Assembly: GCA_023374045.1 (NCBI GenBank)
Contig: CM041778.1
Coordinates: forward strand, 96,722,839-96,786,838
Reading direction: 5' to 3'
DNA: 64,000 nt
DNA from: Limonium bicolor
Lineage: Eukaryota > Streptophyta > Magnoliopsida > Caryophyllales > Plumbaginaceae
Part shown: one piece after another, positions 35,490 through 47,956 of the stretch
Numbering within the stretch: position 1 is the first letter of the stretch
How the letters are laid out: every line of letters begins with the position of its first letter
Translations under genes and position numbers: made by a program
Notes under the pieces: generated by a model
Databases searched by the model: none
What the model saw: the letters and a program-made list of their open reading frames with translations, nothing else
Told to the model about the DNA's origin: nothing

Positions 35490-38400
35490 TGTAACACCCC
35501 ACTCGCTAATCTCGTAATAATCATTCTCGTATAATCACTCACGTAGCATAATTAGAGACGTCTCATAGCGGAAGTTAAACTACATTAATCCTCACTTGGG
35601 TGTCACATGCCATTACTCCCCATGCGAGTAAAGAAGCATAACCGTAATCTAACAATGAACAACAACAACTAACCGCAGTGATGAACGAGATATTTATTAC
35701 ATTATCCTATATTTAAAGAGTTCCCAGAATTTCAACGTGCTAACCGATTTAATATTAAACATGCGATAAATAAAAGTCGAGGTCATCTACCCATATTCCC
35801 GCACTCCGGCTTCACGTCCCGATCCACAACCTGAAATGTGTTAGCCCCAAAAAGGGGCTCAGCAAACTATATGCTGGTATGCTAAAGTGTAATCCTAGAC
35901 CCTTTAGGTCACTTAGGTCAATTAGCCATCTGAACATGAGGTTGATTACATGCTGGTTCATTTTACAGTTTATATAACAGCAGTAAATAACATGCATGAG
36001 CATACAGTAATCCATCAAAGCGACAATCCATACATTACATACAATCCGGGACATACCAAATACCATGTGCTATAAACATTCATACAACGCGTAGATACTT
36101 CCATCGAGATGTTAGTAGTTTTTACTTTTAAATTATGTTAATCACCATTTAGTCTTACTCTCAATACCATTGGGCGTCATGTTAGGACAACCCGGAAATA
36201 ACCTTACTGGACAGTAGTCCTCCCGTACACACGAAGTGCTCGTTGCCAAGGATCATTCGATCCCGGGGCTTCCACTTGCCTAATAAAGGCGTCCATGAAT
36301 GGCCGAAGCCGTGTGCCAAAGTCGGCACCCTGGTCCAACAGTCTATCTAGGCCCGTCGGAATATAGAGGGAGTCGGTCCGATACGGACGTTATACTCCGG
36401 TGATCACCAATGCGCAACCAACTAGTCGAAACTAATTGGATTCCCATACCATTCACCATAACCAACACTATCTAATATATGATCAATCCTTAATCAACTG
36501 CCCTAAGTAAATACTTAGGTCTTAAAGAAGTCTTTACCATTATTACCTTTGAAGTCTTATGTACTTCCCTAGACATAGCCTAGGTTATAGTCATGTTCGA
36601 GTATTAAGCTCTAGAGACTGGGGATCCCGAGTCTCGTTCCTAAGTGTTTTACTTAGGTCAGTTAGGGATAAAGTTCCCGAATATTAGTATTCCAATCACA
36701 TAAAAAAATCATAGTAACATTGTACGAAGACGTCGCGCACAATAACAATCGCTTACCAACCTTATAAATAATCCACACAGTCATGCATAGCAAACATATC
36801 GCTCTTGTCACATAGTCAACCAATACCCGAACCGAGGCTTCCCTCAGAGGTTCAGACCACACAATAAACATACCGTACACCGTCGAGCGCTCGCGTAACA
36901 ATCCCTGCGTAGTCTCTAGCGCCCACAATGCTCGCGTCTACCAACTCGTACCTCTGGTACATACGTTGTTCTAATATCAGTATATATATTTATATAACTC
37001 GAACTTATTTAATCTTCCTAGATCAAACCCTTACTCTCATCCCATAGCTAACCCTTAGTTGGTCTCTTGTTCAACTCGGTGTTCGTTAATCTTAAGGATT
37101 TAAATTTTAGTTACTCGTTATAGTCTACGAGTGTGTAATTGTTACTACAACAATAATACTTGTCACATGGAAGTTTTGTTCACAATTTGTTTACGTATTG
37201 TTGGGTCGCATGCATGCGGGAATTAATGTTACGTGCGCGCACATGCATGACATTTAAATATTTTGTTGCACGGGGTACTTTGCGTAGTGGTTATTACGAG
37301 CATGTATGAAGGTTGTATAAATATTTAAGTATACATACATCATGATTGCTAATATCCATTATGGAATTTGCGTAACCTTTTCTACGTGCATGTAATGCAC
37401 TATACAATTGTATATGTCTACAATACTGTTGTCATTATATTTACGTTTCTTACATGTAGCTTTATAATCCCCCGTATGTAACTTGCTATCCATATTATAC
37501 CCTCATGCCCTGTTGTAAATTCACATGACATGAATTATAAAGTTCCTCTTATGATAAGGTTCCAGCCATACAATATACCTCAAAATTCACCAACTTAACC
37601 CATCAGCTTATGTAAATACCTATAATGTATCTTCATTCCTTAATAATTCCCTTATAATAAATCCCTTCATAACTAAATATAATGTCACATCATATCACCC
37701 AAAACTTTATATTATATTCTGTCCGAGTTCCAAATTTCCCAGAGTAACCCATGTATTCTCGGTAACTCAATTTTTCTCCCCGCATATTTTGATTATTTAT
37801 AAAATCAACCCCTGTATAATATCTACTACAATTCTAGTCTTATTAACTTATAATCTAAAGTTTCCAGCCATTATTACATACTTATCTCATGTATTTAAAT
37901 TTCGAACAGCACCAACATTCTCGGCAAATCCTTATGCCATCTCCACAAGTTTTGTTTATTTACAAAACCACCCCATTTTCCATACTTGTTACTTACCAAT
38001 CTTATTAATTTATAATCTAAGATATCCCAACATTATAATGTACATATGTATGTATAAATTTACGAGTAATCCCCCTAGACTATCCAAATTTAATTGTTTC
38101 CCCATGTCTTCCTCATAATTACACTACAACCCCTTCATCTTATAAACCTTCATTTAATTACAAAAACCTTATATTATACCTTAATTATTTAAATCCTCAT
38201 TTTGAACCCAAATCTTCTCCATAATCGCACACAACCCCACAAGTCTTATAAATTCTTTATTGTGCCCCCAGATTCCGGTAACCACATTATACACTCCTAA
38301 TTGTTTTTTTTTATATTCATTACAAACTAATACTTACACCATACATTACAACTCTTAATTAATTTATTTCACAAAATCATCCCAAAAATTCTCTAAAATT

Positions 38401-40550
38401 TCCAAACAGACCCCTAGGGTCTTAATACTTATTTTCCAACACCTATATTCCTCGGTACTTACATGAACGCCCCAATCTCTTTTATAAATGTTGTCTTTGA
38501 CTTAATATCCCTTTAAATACCCAAAATAATTATTCTTATCATTTTAGAACTCAGCCCTCAACCTTTAGCAGTTCAAATGAGGAGTCAACCTTGCTGTAGG
38601 TCGTCATTTGCCAAAGAGAACAAGCATAGTAAATCATTCCACTAACTAGCTAATTTAAGGATCTTTATATGTGGCTTTAGGTGGTTAAAAAGAATGATTT
38701 TTACCTTGGTTTCTGCTTGGGTTCCAAACTCCAATGTTGATTTCGGCAGCTAACAAAGAAGAATAGGTTGAGTTCAGTTTTTTTTTTTTTGCAAGAAACT
38801 AGAGGAAAGACAGGGTCTAAACACTCTAGTTAGATTCAGATTTTTACCTCACCTATGTACTCCTTCTTGGTGTGTTCTTTGATGCTGTTGTAGCTCAACT
38901 AGAAGGCTGGAAAGGAAGCTCTTGCGTGAGCATGATAGCAGGACGGGAGCGTCAAAAAATAGCACTTTCGGATGATCACAAGACAAGGCAAAGGGTGTGT
39001 TTCAATGGCATTTTCTCACCTTGTAGATCAAGAGAGTCTCCTTCCAGCTAGCTGGTGCACTCTCGGCTGGTTATGAAGTCTCTAAGGGTGTATTTTTAAC
39101 CCTGAAAACAAGTAGACCTAATAAGGAAGGAGAGTTATTTCTCATGTCCAGAACCGAGAGCAAAGTGTGGAAGGAGTGGCTGTTTACCTTGGTCTCCAGC
39201 TACTCTTGCTTGTTGTTTTAGTCCAGGATTGAGAGTGTCTTATGGAGGAGGGGAGACTGTATTATGTAGCAAGGTGGAGGAGGGAAACCCGCTGAGTAAG
39301 GGCTGGAACGTGAGGGAAAAAAAAAAGACAGGAGCAGAGTTTTACCTTAACTTATTTGTTGGTTGCTTGCTGTTGTTTGCAACCGGTAATAAGAAGTTCA
39401 GGGGGTTTTGCTGTTGTTTACTGTAACAGAGAGGCGCACAAGTTCTCTAGCAAGATGGAGTAGAATCCGATGAGAAAGAAGGCTGGAAAACGTGAGGAAG
39501 AGCAGAAGGAAGATGCTGCTATTACCGGTTTTCTTTTGTTGATGTTGCTGTCCGGTTGCTGTTTCTACCGAGAGTTCAATGGGGATCCTGGTGTGTTGTT
39601 GTTACTGCAACAGAGAAGAGAGGTTGCAGTGTAATGGTCACAATGGAGGAGGAGGTTCTGGTAGTAAGGGATGAAAAAGAACATGAATTACCTTGCTGTC
39701 TCTGCTCTGTTGTTTGTCCGAGGATGGGGTAGAAGGGATGAGCTGCTGTTGACCGTGAATGGAGCAGGAAAGAAAAGGAAGAAACTTGTTTTGTTGCCTC
39801 TGTCTTGTTGACGTGAGAGGGTAGGCAAGTAGCAGTATTTTTTTTGTTGCTTCTGATGCTGTTACAACAACAGAGAAGGTAGAAGATGTGGTGCAGTAGA
39901 TGGACGGAAGAAAAGTGTTGGAAAGGGAGGTAAGTCGTGAGGCTAGAAGAGAAACTGGAGGAGTCTGGTTGGGAAGAAAGACAGATCGTGACAGCATTGG
40001 TAGTGGTGAAAGGTGTGGTTCCTTTTTGTACTTAGCTTGTACTTTTATTGCTAGTTTAATTTAGCCTAATGATGTCTTATTTTATTTTTATATTTTTTTT
40101 CATTGTTAATGTAGGTAATCGGTTGGCATTTTGGAGGGAATTCAAAATGTTTCCATTATTTAGCATATGTCACAAATTGTACAAGTAATATTATGGTTAT
40201 GTGTCACTTAATGACTTATAGTATTATTTATTTATTTTTTTTTCTAAGGGTGCATCTATGAATATATATATATATACTGTATCTTGGATTGTTTAGAGTA
40301 TATAATATGTTTTATAATTTATAAAGTGATATTGGTGGTATTTAACACATGTACTAATATGTTACATGTGATATTAAATTTTTTGGAGTTGATTTCCCTT
40401 GATGGTATTTTTCCCTTTGATTAGAGATTGATGTATAATTTAATGTCCATTTTGGACTATATATATTATACTATAATATTTATAGAAATTATTGCTCATG
40501 ATTTAACTTCATCCTTATTAATTAAGGTAGTAATTATTCGGGGTATTTTA
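35490..40550 (-). mobile_element. Solo LTR (5.06 kb, A-type) in the FAR1-like pseudogene
   Basis: It begins TGTAACACCCCACTCG and ends GGGGTATTTTA, flanked by AAACA on both sides. The U5 side is close to LTR A (CACTCACGTAGCAT, GACGTCTCATAGCGGAAG). The far end is TA rather than the usual CA, consistent with a C-to-T change. It contains a U5 hairpin (35613-35631), a very AT-rich middle (about 37100-38600), and a 38600-40020 leader with at least six ACCTT sites (minus-strand AAGGT). No internal region remains, so it is a product of LTR-LTR recombination. Short frames such as 37789-38118 and 39638-39997 are not recognised as proteins. Confidence 0.88.
38695..39695 (-). other. Series of splice-donor-like sites in the solo LTR
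   Basis: On the minus strand AAGGTAA or close variants (AGGTAA, AAGGTGA) occur near 38700, 38845, 39014, 39182, 39341 and 39687, about 150-350 bp apart, in sequence rich in AGCAAGA- and CAACAGAGA-like words. Similar series exist in the other LTRs. Confidence 0.45.
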
Positions 40551-40555
40551 AAACA
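40551..40555. repeat. Target-site duplication of solo LTR, right copy
   Basis: AAACA after the LTR end, identical to 35485-35489. Confidence 0.85.
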
Positions 40556-42204
40556 AAAGCTACTTTAATGGTTCAGATGCAAAGACTTTGATTGGGATTT
40601 TCAAAAGAAGAAAAGAGAATGAAAATGATTTTTATATGACTTCCAAGTAGATGATGAAGGAAGATTATGCTACTTCTTTTGGCGAGATGAAATAATGAGA
40701 AGAGATTATGAACTTTTTAGTGATCTTTTGGTACATGATACAACATACTGTACAAACAGTACGATATGATATGTGGACCTTTTGTTGGAATGAACAACCA
40801 TTGCAGAAATGTGAAGTTCGGTTGTAGTGGGTTTTTATTGAATGAAAAAGTTGAATCATTCAGAAGGTTATTTGAGACTTTTTTGTGGTCCATAGGTGGC
40901 ATTCATCCTCAAACAATCATGATTGACCAAAGTGCTGCAATGGCTGCTGCTATTGGAAAAGTATTCCCAACATCAAGACATAGATGTGTACTTGGCATCT
41001 GATAGAAAATGCTAAAAAGTACCTTAAGCACCTCATTCATGGTAAGAAAGGATTCAACGATAGTTTTCAATATATCCTGAGGTTAATGGAGACAGAATCT
41101 GAGCTTGTTCATCTCTAGAATAAGTAAGACTTACACCTTCATTTAAAATTTCATATTCTTTGTTGCAAAGTTCATTTATATGGCATAATTTTTCAATGTG
41201 TATGCATGGATTTTATGTTGTATGGTCATTTCCATTTTTAGTTTAATTTTGCAATATTTAACATAATGATTTGTCTTTTCATTATTACAATATATTTCAT
41301 CATGCTCTTGTTCCAGGCTTATTACTCAATATCAATGCAAAGACAGTTCATGGTTGATCAGACTTCATGACAATAAACGGAAGTGGTGTCGGGCATTTTC
41401 AAAGGATTATTTTTCAGGTGGAACATTATCCTAATAGAAAAGTGAGACCACAAATCATTCCATATCAAGATATTTCAGTAAAACATCAAATTTGTGTGAG
41501 TTCTACAACACCTTTTGCTTAGTTATGTTAGAATGGAGATATAATGAATTGATTGAAGATTAGAATTCGACGTATGGTTTCAAAAACATCATAGTAAGTG
41601 GGTGAGACTTCCCTTAGATGCAAGAGATGTCTACATAAGCCAAGTTTATGAGATTTTTACGGAAGAGTATACAAAATCTTAGGCGTACCATCAGAAACAG
41701 CTAAACATGAATGATAATATCATTACCTATTTTTTATGGGATCCAAATGTGGACTGAATACAACATATAATTAACTACAATATCCATAATCTAATGTATC
41801 CTGCACATGTAAACTTCTAACTGAAGTTGGTATCTTATGCTCACATAGCATAGGGATATTGAATCTTCAATGTGTTGATGAGCTGCAAGATCAGTACATT
41901 CTCAAGAGATAGAGGAAAGACTTGTCAGCATTGAGGACCCAATACCGTTGATAAGTGGTGAAATGATGTAATTATAAGGTCTTTATTTACCTTTATTTCA
42001 TGCAACTATTGACATATTTCACCACTTTATAGAGCATATCGTTAATATAGGTGAACTTATACAGTTTTGGTAAAAATATAGGTAAAAGCTCACTTGAGCA
42101 ATGATTTTTAGGAGATCCTCAAGACTTTGTGACCACGCTTTATCGCCGTGAGGAGTGTGTCAAAGACAATGGGTCAAATGAGATAATTTTCGTGCAGAAG
42201 AAGC

Positions 42205-42465
42205 GTTTCTAGTGAAGACCTACCCTGAGGAGGGCCCCTGTAAGGGCGCACGAAAGGTGAAATATTTCTCTGGTCCGGACCGCCCTAGGAGACCGCCCTT
42301 GTGAGGCGGTCGATGCTAAGCTTCGACGTGAAAAACTCTCTGGTCGGACCGCCCCAGGATGACAGCCCCTGTGGGGCGGTCGGGTGAAGTCTAACACGTG
42401 AATTTTCTTCTGATTCAGACCGTCCCAAGACGACCGCTCCTGTGGGGCGGTCGGGACGAGATCTT
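42205..42465. repeat. GC-rich hairpin array, period 69-71 bp, in Athila LTR
   Basis: Three clear units plus one degenerate first unit. The GGACCGCCC-like block is at 42277, 42346 and 42417, and the paired GGGGCGGTCG-like block at about 42306, 42376 and 42447. Each unit folds (GACCGCCC with GGGCGGTC) and is followed by about 30 less conserved bases. The array lies upstream of the TATA-like box. Confidence 0.85.
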
Positions 42466-42549
42466 TGCCCAAACTACAATTCTAAAAACAGGAAAACTTA
42501 CACACTCTCACACTTTTTCATTCCCACACTTCCACACACATACACACAA

Positions 42550-42557
42550 ATATATAT
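42550..42557 (+). promoter_or_regulatory. TATA-like box of Athila LTR
   Basis: AAATATATATAGACAG, about 85 bp after the hairpin array and in a GC-poor context. Confidence 0.45.
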
Positions 42558-43359
42558 AGACAGAGAAACGCCAAGGAAGAAGAGAAGAAGGAAGAGCTCA
42601 CCTTCTCCAAGCCTTCTAAGCTCCATTAATGGCTTCTTCTTACTCTTTTCTTGTTTCTCTTTTCTCTATATTTCAGTAGAACTCCATTGTGATTTGGGAT
42701 AGGTTTTTTACCCCAAACCCTTGAATATGCTTCTGAATCTTGATTATGCCTTAATATAATTGTTTCTCTCTTAATTATCATTCAGCGCTCTTAAGTTGAT
42801 CTCTTGAGTGTATTTTTTGGTGAACCCTTTCTACAATTTGGTTTTGAGTTAGGGTTTGTGACCAAATTGAGAGAGAACCTTTACACCCCTAGGGTTAGTG
42901 GTATGATTTGGGGATTTTATCTAGAACTTGCTTAATGCTACTTAGTGAGTTTAACTCTAATTGATTTTGAAGGTAAAATTAACTAAGTAAGACTTAGCCC
43001 ATCTTTGGTTTAGAGGGTTATTATCTTTGTTCTAAAAAGACAACTATTGCATAAGGAGAATTGCTAGCATAATTAGGAAGTTTGGGTGATTACCAAATTC
43101 CCAAATCACTCCTCCATGCAATCCATTAAACTATCATCTCTAGTTTAGTTGTAGTTATTTCAATTAGGAAATCAACACAATCAAGCTTGTCGCCAGCTAA
43201 ACCCCCATTTATTGTTTTCATTTCAATTACTAATTACTAAGACTAGGGAGTTAGGACCAATTTCCTTGTGAATACGACACTTGTTGTACTACGTCGATTA
43301 GGTGCACTTGCCTATTCCTTGTATTTATTTATACACTTTTTTTTTGCACAACAAGTTTT

Positions 43360-43377
43360 TGGCGTCGTTGCCGAAGA
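43360..43377 (+). promoter_or_regulatory. Primer-binding site, tRNA-Asp type, of the Athila-like element
   Basis: TGGCGTCGTTGCCGAAGA is a mutated form of TGGCGCCGTTGCCGGGGA, which is complementary to the 3' end of plant tRNA-Asp and typical of Athila elements. Confidence 0.8.
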
Positions 43378-43560
43378 AATTGATTCCATCAATTTCGCTA
43401 GTTTCGGTATTTTAGTTTTTATTTAAGTTTAGTATATTGTTTTCTTTAATTTTGTTTTTGTCTTTGTTGTTTTATCTATCCTTGTTTATGCTCTCTGTTG
43501 CTAAGTTGTTAGTGCTAGTTGTTCTTGTGTTCGATTAGGTACCTTTTGTCTCTTTTGTGT

Positions 43561-44456
43561 ATGCCAAGCACTCAGTCTAGTGGCTCCCCGCTTGCTACTC
43601 CGAGATCCGAACTTGAGCGCACCCTAAGAAGACGCATAAGAGACCTCAACATGGTGGATCAAGAACCACTGTTAATTGAGGATAATAGACAACAGCAACA
43701 CCGAGCTCTCTCCAATTACCACCAGCCCCACACCGAAGGGAGGCCTTCAGCTATAGTCTTTCCAGTGTTGACACTGGAGGAAGCAAGATATTAGGCCTTC
43801 ATGACTCATTTCATTACCGCAGTCCGGGACTTAGGGAAGTTCAACGGAGCGAATCCAGATGATGCCCCAAACCATCTAAGTCTCTTCCTTGACTTTTGTA
43901 ATTCCTTTGGGAAAACTGGTGCGGTTAATGAGAGAATTTGTTTGCAGCTCTTCCCCTACTCCTTATCTAACATTGCATCACATTGGTTTAGAATCTTACC
44001 TTCCAGATCAATCCACACATTGGCACAATTGGCTCAAAAGTTCCTCGCCAAGTACTACCCGACTAGTAGGACGAGGCAACTAATTGGATAGATAATACGT
44101 TCTACCAAGAACCTGGAGAAACCTTGTACGACGCATGGGACCGGTTCAATGAGATGTTAATGAATTGCTCTCACCATGGGTTTCATGATCAATCGTTATA
44201 CCTATCCTGCTTTAATGGGCTTGACGATGGCAACCGATTGCTTGTGAATTCTTCCGCGGGAGGTAGCTTCATGACTAAGTCCTCTCAAGAAGGAATGAAA
44301 CTTCTTGAGACAATGACTAGCAACACGAGGCAATGGGCTAAAAATAAGGGAAGAACTTCAAGAGCGGCTGGTCTCCTTTATGTCGAACCGTCCGATCACC
44401 TTTCCGCCCAAATATCCTCACTTACAAATATGGTGGAGAAACTTGCTGCATCTTAA
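43561..44456 (+). pseudogene. Athila-like gag, capsid part (stops and frameshift)
   Basis: From ATG 43561 the sequence MPSTQSSGSPLATPRSELER leads to a capsid region: HFITAVRDLGKFNGANPDD, HLSLFLDFCNSFGKTGAVNE, RICLQLFPYSLSNIASHWF and LAQKFLAKYYPTS, then after a break ETLYDAWDRFNEMLMNCSHHGF. This is the standard retrotransposon gag fold in its Athila form. A TAG at 43792 (ARY*AFM), a TAG at 44089 and a frame change near 44090-44120 break it. It forms the virus-like particle in intact relatives. The primer site 180 bp upstream and the protease downstream fit the normal order. Confidence 0.87.
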
Positions 44457-45473
44457 AAAGAGAATGCCAAATCTGTAGCTTCATCATCTTCCGCTTCAAC
44501 CACAGAGGGGTGTGTTATATGCGTGGGTCCTCATGAGACCCATTTTTACAAAAGAAGTTACATCGAGGAACAAGAAGATGTTAACTATGCTGGCAACCGC
44601 CCCGACTACAACTACAACAACAGCAATGCTCCATGAAGAAATCATCCAAATTTCTCATGGAGGAACAATGATTCAACCCAAGGAGGACCAAGTTATACTT
44701 CCAACAACTCGATGGGATATAAACTTCAAGGGCCACGCCAAGCAAACAACTCTCAAATGGGGTATAGACCTCAAGGTGGCCCACCGGGATTCAAGCAACA
44801 ACAACAACCACCCTTCTCCTCTTTTGATGGTAACCTAGATAGGATGGAAGCCATGATGCAAAACATGTAGAGTATGACAATGAACTTCATGTTAACTACC
44901 CAAACTAAGTTCACTGAGCAAGAATCCTTCAATGCCAACCAGACAACATTCAACAAGAGCCTCAAAAGCCAACTTGACCAAATCTCATAACAAGTTGCTC
45001 AGAGGCCACCGGGCACCTTACCAAGTAAACCGAAGCCTAACCTAAGAGAACAAGCTAAGGCGGTGACATTAAGAAGCGGTAGGCTCCTATAAGAATCCTC
45101 TCCCCAAGATGAGCTTGATGTCCAAGAAAAGCAAAATAAAGACAATCAAGAGGAGGACCAAGATATAATTGAGGAAGTTTAATCTCTGCCGAAAAATATT
45201 TCCAAGGAGAAGGAGTCTCCTAAATTATTTATCCCTTCCACTCTTGCTAAACATCTTCATCCACTTCCTTTCCCAAATAGGCTCAAAGAAAATAATTTAG
45301 ATGAGCAATTTGGGAAGTTTCTAAGCATTTTCAAGAAATTGACGATTAATATTTCTTTTGCTGATGCTTTGAAACAGATGCCCATCTATGCAAAGTTCAT
45401 GAAAGACATTCCCTTCAACAAGAGATCTTTACTAGAAGCTGAAACGGTGCATCTCATTGAAGAAATTTAAGCG
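44457..45473 (+). pseudogene. Athila-like gag C-terminus and gag-pol linker (decayed)
   Basis: Several frames carry family-like pieces. A decayed zinc knuckle (GCVICVGPHETHF near 44508-44548; the last Cys is lost) is followed by an Asn-rich tail. Further on come FGKFLSIFKKLTINISFADAL, MPIYAKFMKDIPFNKRSLLE and VHLIEEI, the segment that normally leads into the Athila protease. A TAA at 45468-45470 separates it from the protease. Overlapping minus-strand frames (44581-44784 and 44771-44965) are shadows. Confidence 0.75.
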
Positions 45474-46251
45474 GTGCTACTGAAGCATCCTCCTCATAAG
45501 CTCGGAGACCCCAGTTTGCCTATCATCCCTTGTTCTATTGGTGATTTTAATTGTGGTAATGGTTTGTATGATTTAGGACCTTGTATAAATCTCATGCCGC
45601 TCTACATTTTTAATAAACTTGGGATTTGTGAGGTAACACCTACTGCTATGCAATTGCAACTTGCTGATAGGTCTCTTGTGTTTTTGAAAGGAGAGGTTGA
45701 GGATTTTGTGGTGATTGTGGGAACCTTTGTTTTCCCTGTTGTTTTTATAGTGATTGATATGGAAGAAGATGTCAATGTCCCTTTGATTTTAGGTCGTCCA
45801 TTCTTGAGAATCGCTAGGACCTTGATAGACATGGAGAAAGGGAAGTTTATTTTGTGTTTCCATGATGAAAAGCTCGAGTTTGACATGTCTAAAATAGTGA
45901 AAAGACCCACACATGTAGAGGCTATTTTTGCAATAGATATTGTTGACTCCATTATGCAAAATAATCCCCCTCCTCCTTCTAATTATGATGCTTTGAGTTT
46001 TACTTTGCTTGAGTCCGATGATGAAGAGGAGATGGTTCCGGAGGTGAATGAGATGGTAGCTGATTTGGATAGAGCTCCGAGGTACTTCATAACGCACTAC
46101 CCACCACCAGAACCACTGGAGAGAAGCAAGCAAAGAGTACCCCCCTCGGTCGAGAAGCCTCCCACCATGGAGATGAAGCATCTACCTTCTCATTTAAAAT
46201 ATGTTTATCTGACTGAACCTTGTGATCTACCTGTCATTATCTCTTCCTCTC
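45474..46251 (+). pseudogene. Athila-like aspartic protease, cut by the LTR at 46252
   Basis: One open frame of about 260 codons: LLKHPPHKLGDPSLPIIPCS and IGDF, an active-site region LYDLGPCINLMPLYIFNKLG (Athila elements usually have DLGAS), LQLADRS, VIDMEEDVNVPLILGRPFL and RIARTLIDMEKGKFIL. It continues into the linker before RT, LPSHLKYVYL and LPVIISS, where family RT would follow. Instead the frame ends in the TAA of TGTAACACC, the first bases of the next LTR. The Gly-Pro change next to the catalytic Asp may itself impair activity. Confidence 0.88.
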
Positions 46252-46353
46252 TGTAACACCCCTACCATTAATGCTGTGCTTACCGTCCAATCTCCTTACA
46301 CATCAGATACACGCAGCGGATACATACTTACATACAGTGGGTGATACAATGTC

Positions 46354-46375
46354 GTTAGTCACCCACGTGACTAAC
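46354..46375 (-). repeat. U5 hairpin of this LTR
   Basis: Perfect 9-bp stem GTTAGTCAC / GTGACTAAC around loop CCAC. The D LTR has GTCAACCAC / GTGGTTGAC around the same loop. Confidence 0.7.
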
Positions 46376-47956
46376 AAGGCTACTGCTACTACATACAACA
46401 TCGGTCTGATGGACCGGAATCCCGAGTACTACACATCCATAATACATACTCCATTCATTAAACAAATACAACAATGCTCCATTCAATACTTACTTCTCCA
46501 TAATCCATACAATACAATATACTTAACCGAGTCTACTAGGATCCTTGTACAATTATAATATCTCTTCCAAGTTCATACATACTCACTAAGAGTCTACATC
46601 TACCCATTCCTCACAACTACTTACTTTCTAAGTACAAGGGTGTGCCGCCGGTCTACCTTGACCACATCCCTTCGGGGTACCTGCACACTAAAAACGTTCC
46701 CCCTAGGGGGTCAGCTTTCGCTGCGCATGATAACCGCATACCCCCGTACTAGTGAGGGTACGCCGACCACTTGGTCGAATACATGCGGTTCGTTTTCATA
46801 CAAACATACATACATACATGCTCTTATACACAATATTACAATACATTACGCAAGGCATACACAGATACATACACTTCATTGCATACAAGAAGTACAACAT
46901 AAACCATCCAATACATACTTACCTTTTCCCGAATTACCCATACACATTACATACACAACATACAATACTTGTTAGCTTCATTGGTCCACCCGGGTTAATC
47001 GGGTGGAGATTACTCTTTTACTCGTTACTTCATACATACGCATACATACTCATACTCATACATACTTACGGATCCATACTTACTTACTCTTACTCTTACT
47101 CAAGTTAAGTCGTCGGGACCTCCGGCCCTGGGGACTACTCCGTCCCACCTCCGGGATTTACTTGACTCACCAATCCGGGATGCTACCCATTTAAGGGATT
47201 TGGGCCGCGGACCAGTTTAAGAGTCAGGAATTGCAGCCAACCTCTTGTGACTCCGCATCCTCACGCGTGGCCGAAGCTATATCGGACTTCTACTCATTCC
47301 GGTTTACTCACTTAAGTTAGGAGTTAGGTAGTTAGGAATTAGCAGAAGTCATTCATTCAAGCCACAATAATACAATACAAGACTCATATACACATCCATA
47401 CAAAATACATTACAATATACAAGTACACTACAAAATACAATACACTTCATCATCATTCATATGTTTCATGAATTATACAAACTATTGTTCAAGACAGATA
47501 TCAAGAACAATGTAAACAAGCACAAGTAAGTGCAATATATTCCGATTCGTGCATTTATCTTATTAGGTGGTCAAATAAGCACACAAATCGGGGTAACCAG
47601 ATTAGGATACATGGCATGAAGAAATCATACCTTTCACCGTTGACTTTGGACTCACCGACTCCCTTCGGTGTTCAACTATTTGAATCCTATCACATACATA
47701 CAGTGGGATGGTTAATTATCCATAATTAACCTTACTTATTACTTTCCTAAAGTTTCCTAGTTTATATATACTAACTCTTTGTTACTTGCATACATTTGCT
47801 TAAGTTACTTACTTACAATTATTTTCTAAGCTTGTTTATAGCCTTAATGACCATTAAACATCATTAATTATGTCTTAAGCATCTTATACAATCATTACCC
47901 ATCCTTACCCTACCTTAGAATAGCTTTAGAACACATTCTGGAGGGTTTTTAGGGGT

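Larger units (their letters stand above)
34900..41948 (+). pseudogene. FAR1/Mutator-type transposase pseudogene, split by a solo LTR
   Basis: Two pieces (about 34900-35489 and 40556-41948) belong to one FAR1-family protein, a group of Mutator-type transposases from which plant light-signalling factors arose. Piece one has the FAR1 DNA-binding domain (KDAVKYKKDVITISRGVYCCCK, MDVRTGCKAMITF, CHKMEHNHPP). Piece two has the DDE transposase region: FFWRDEIMRRDYELFSDLLV with HDTTY, GPFVGMNNHCRNVKFGCSG, FETFLWSIGG, IMIDQSAAMAAAIGKVFP and SRHRCVLG. After a likely intron (41124-41316) come WLIRLHDNKRKW and a SWIM zinc finger (CTCKLL...LCSHS, 41802-41850) ending YILKR. Several stops and frame changes make it non-functional. 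The 3' end is cut by the Athila LTR at 41949. Confidence 0.85.
41949..43353 (+). mobile_element. 5' LTR of an Athila-like element
   Basis: It begins TGATAAGTGG, cutting off the FAR1-like pseudogene, and ends ...GCACAACA just before a primer-binding site. The length of about 1.4 kb suits Athila. It contains a GC-rich tandem array (42205-42465) directly upstream of a TATA-like TATATATA at 42550-42557. The exact ends are inferred, because the matching 3' LTR is not in the window. The frame 42209-42472 (minus) is a product of the array. Confidence 0.75.

Noticed and set aside
42209..42472. Minus frame in the Athila LTR
   Set aside because: It is a translation of the GC-rich tandem array.
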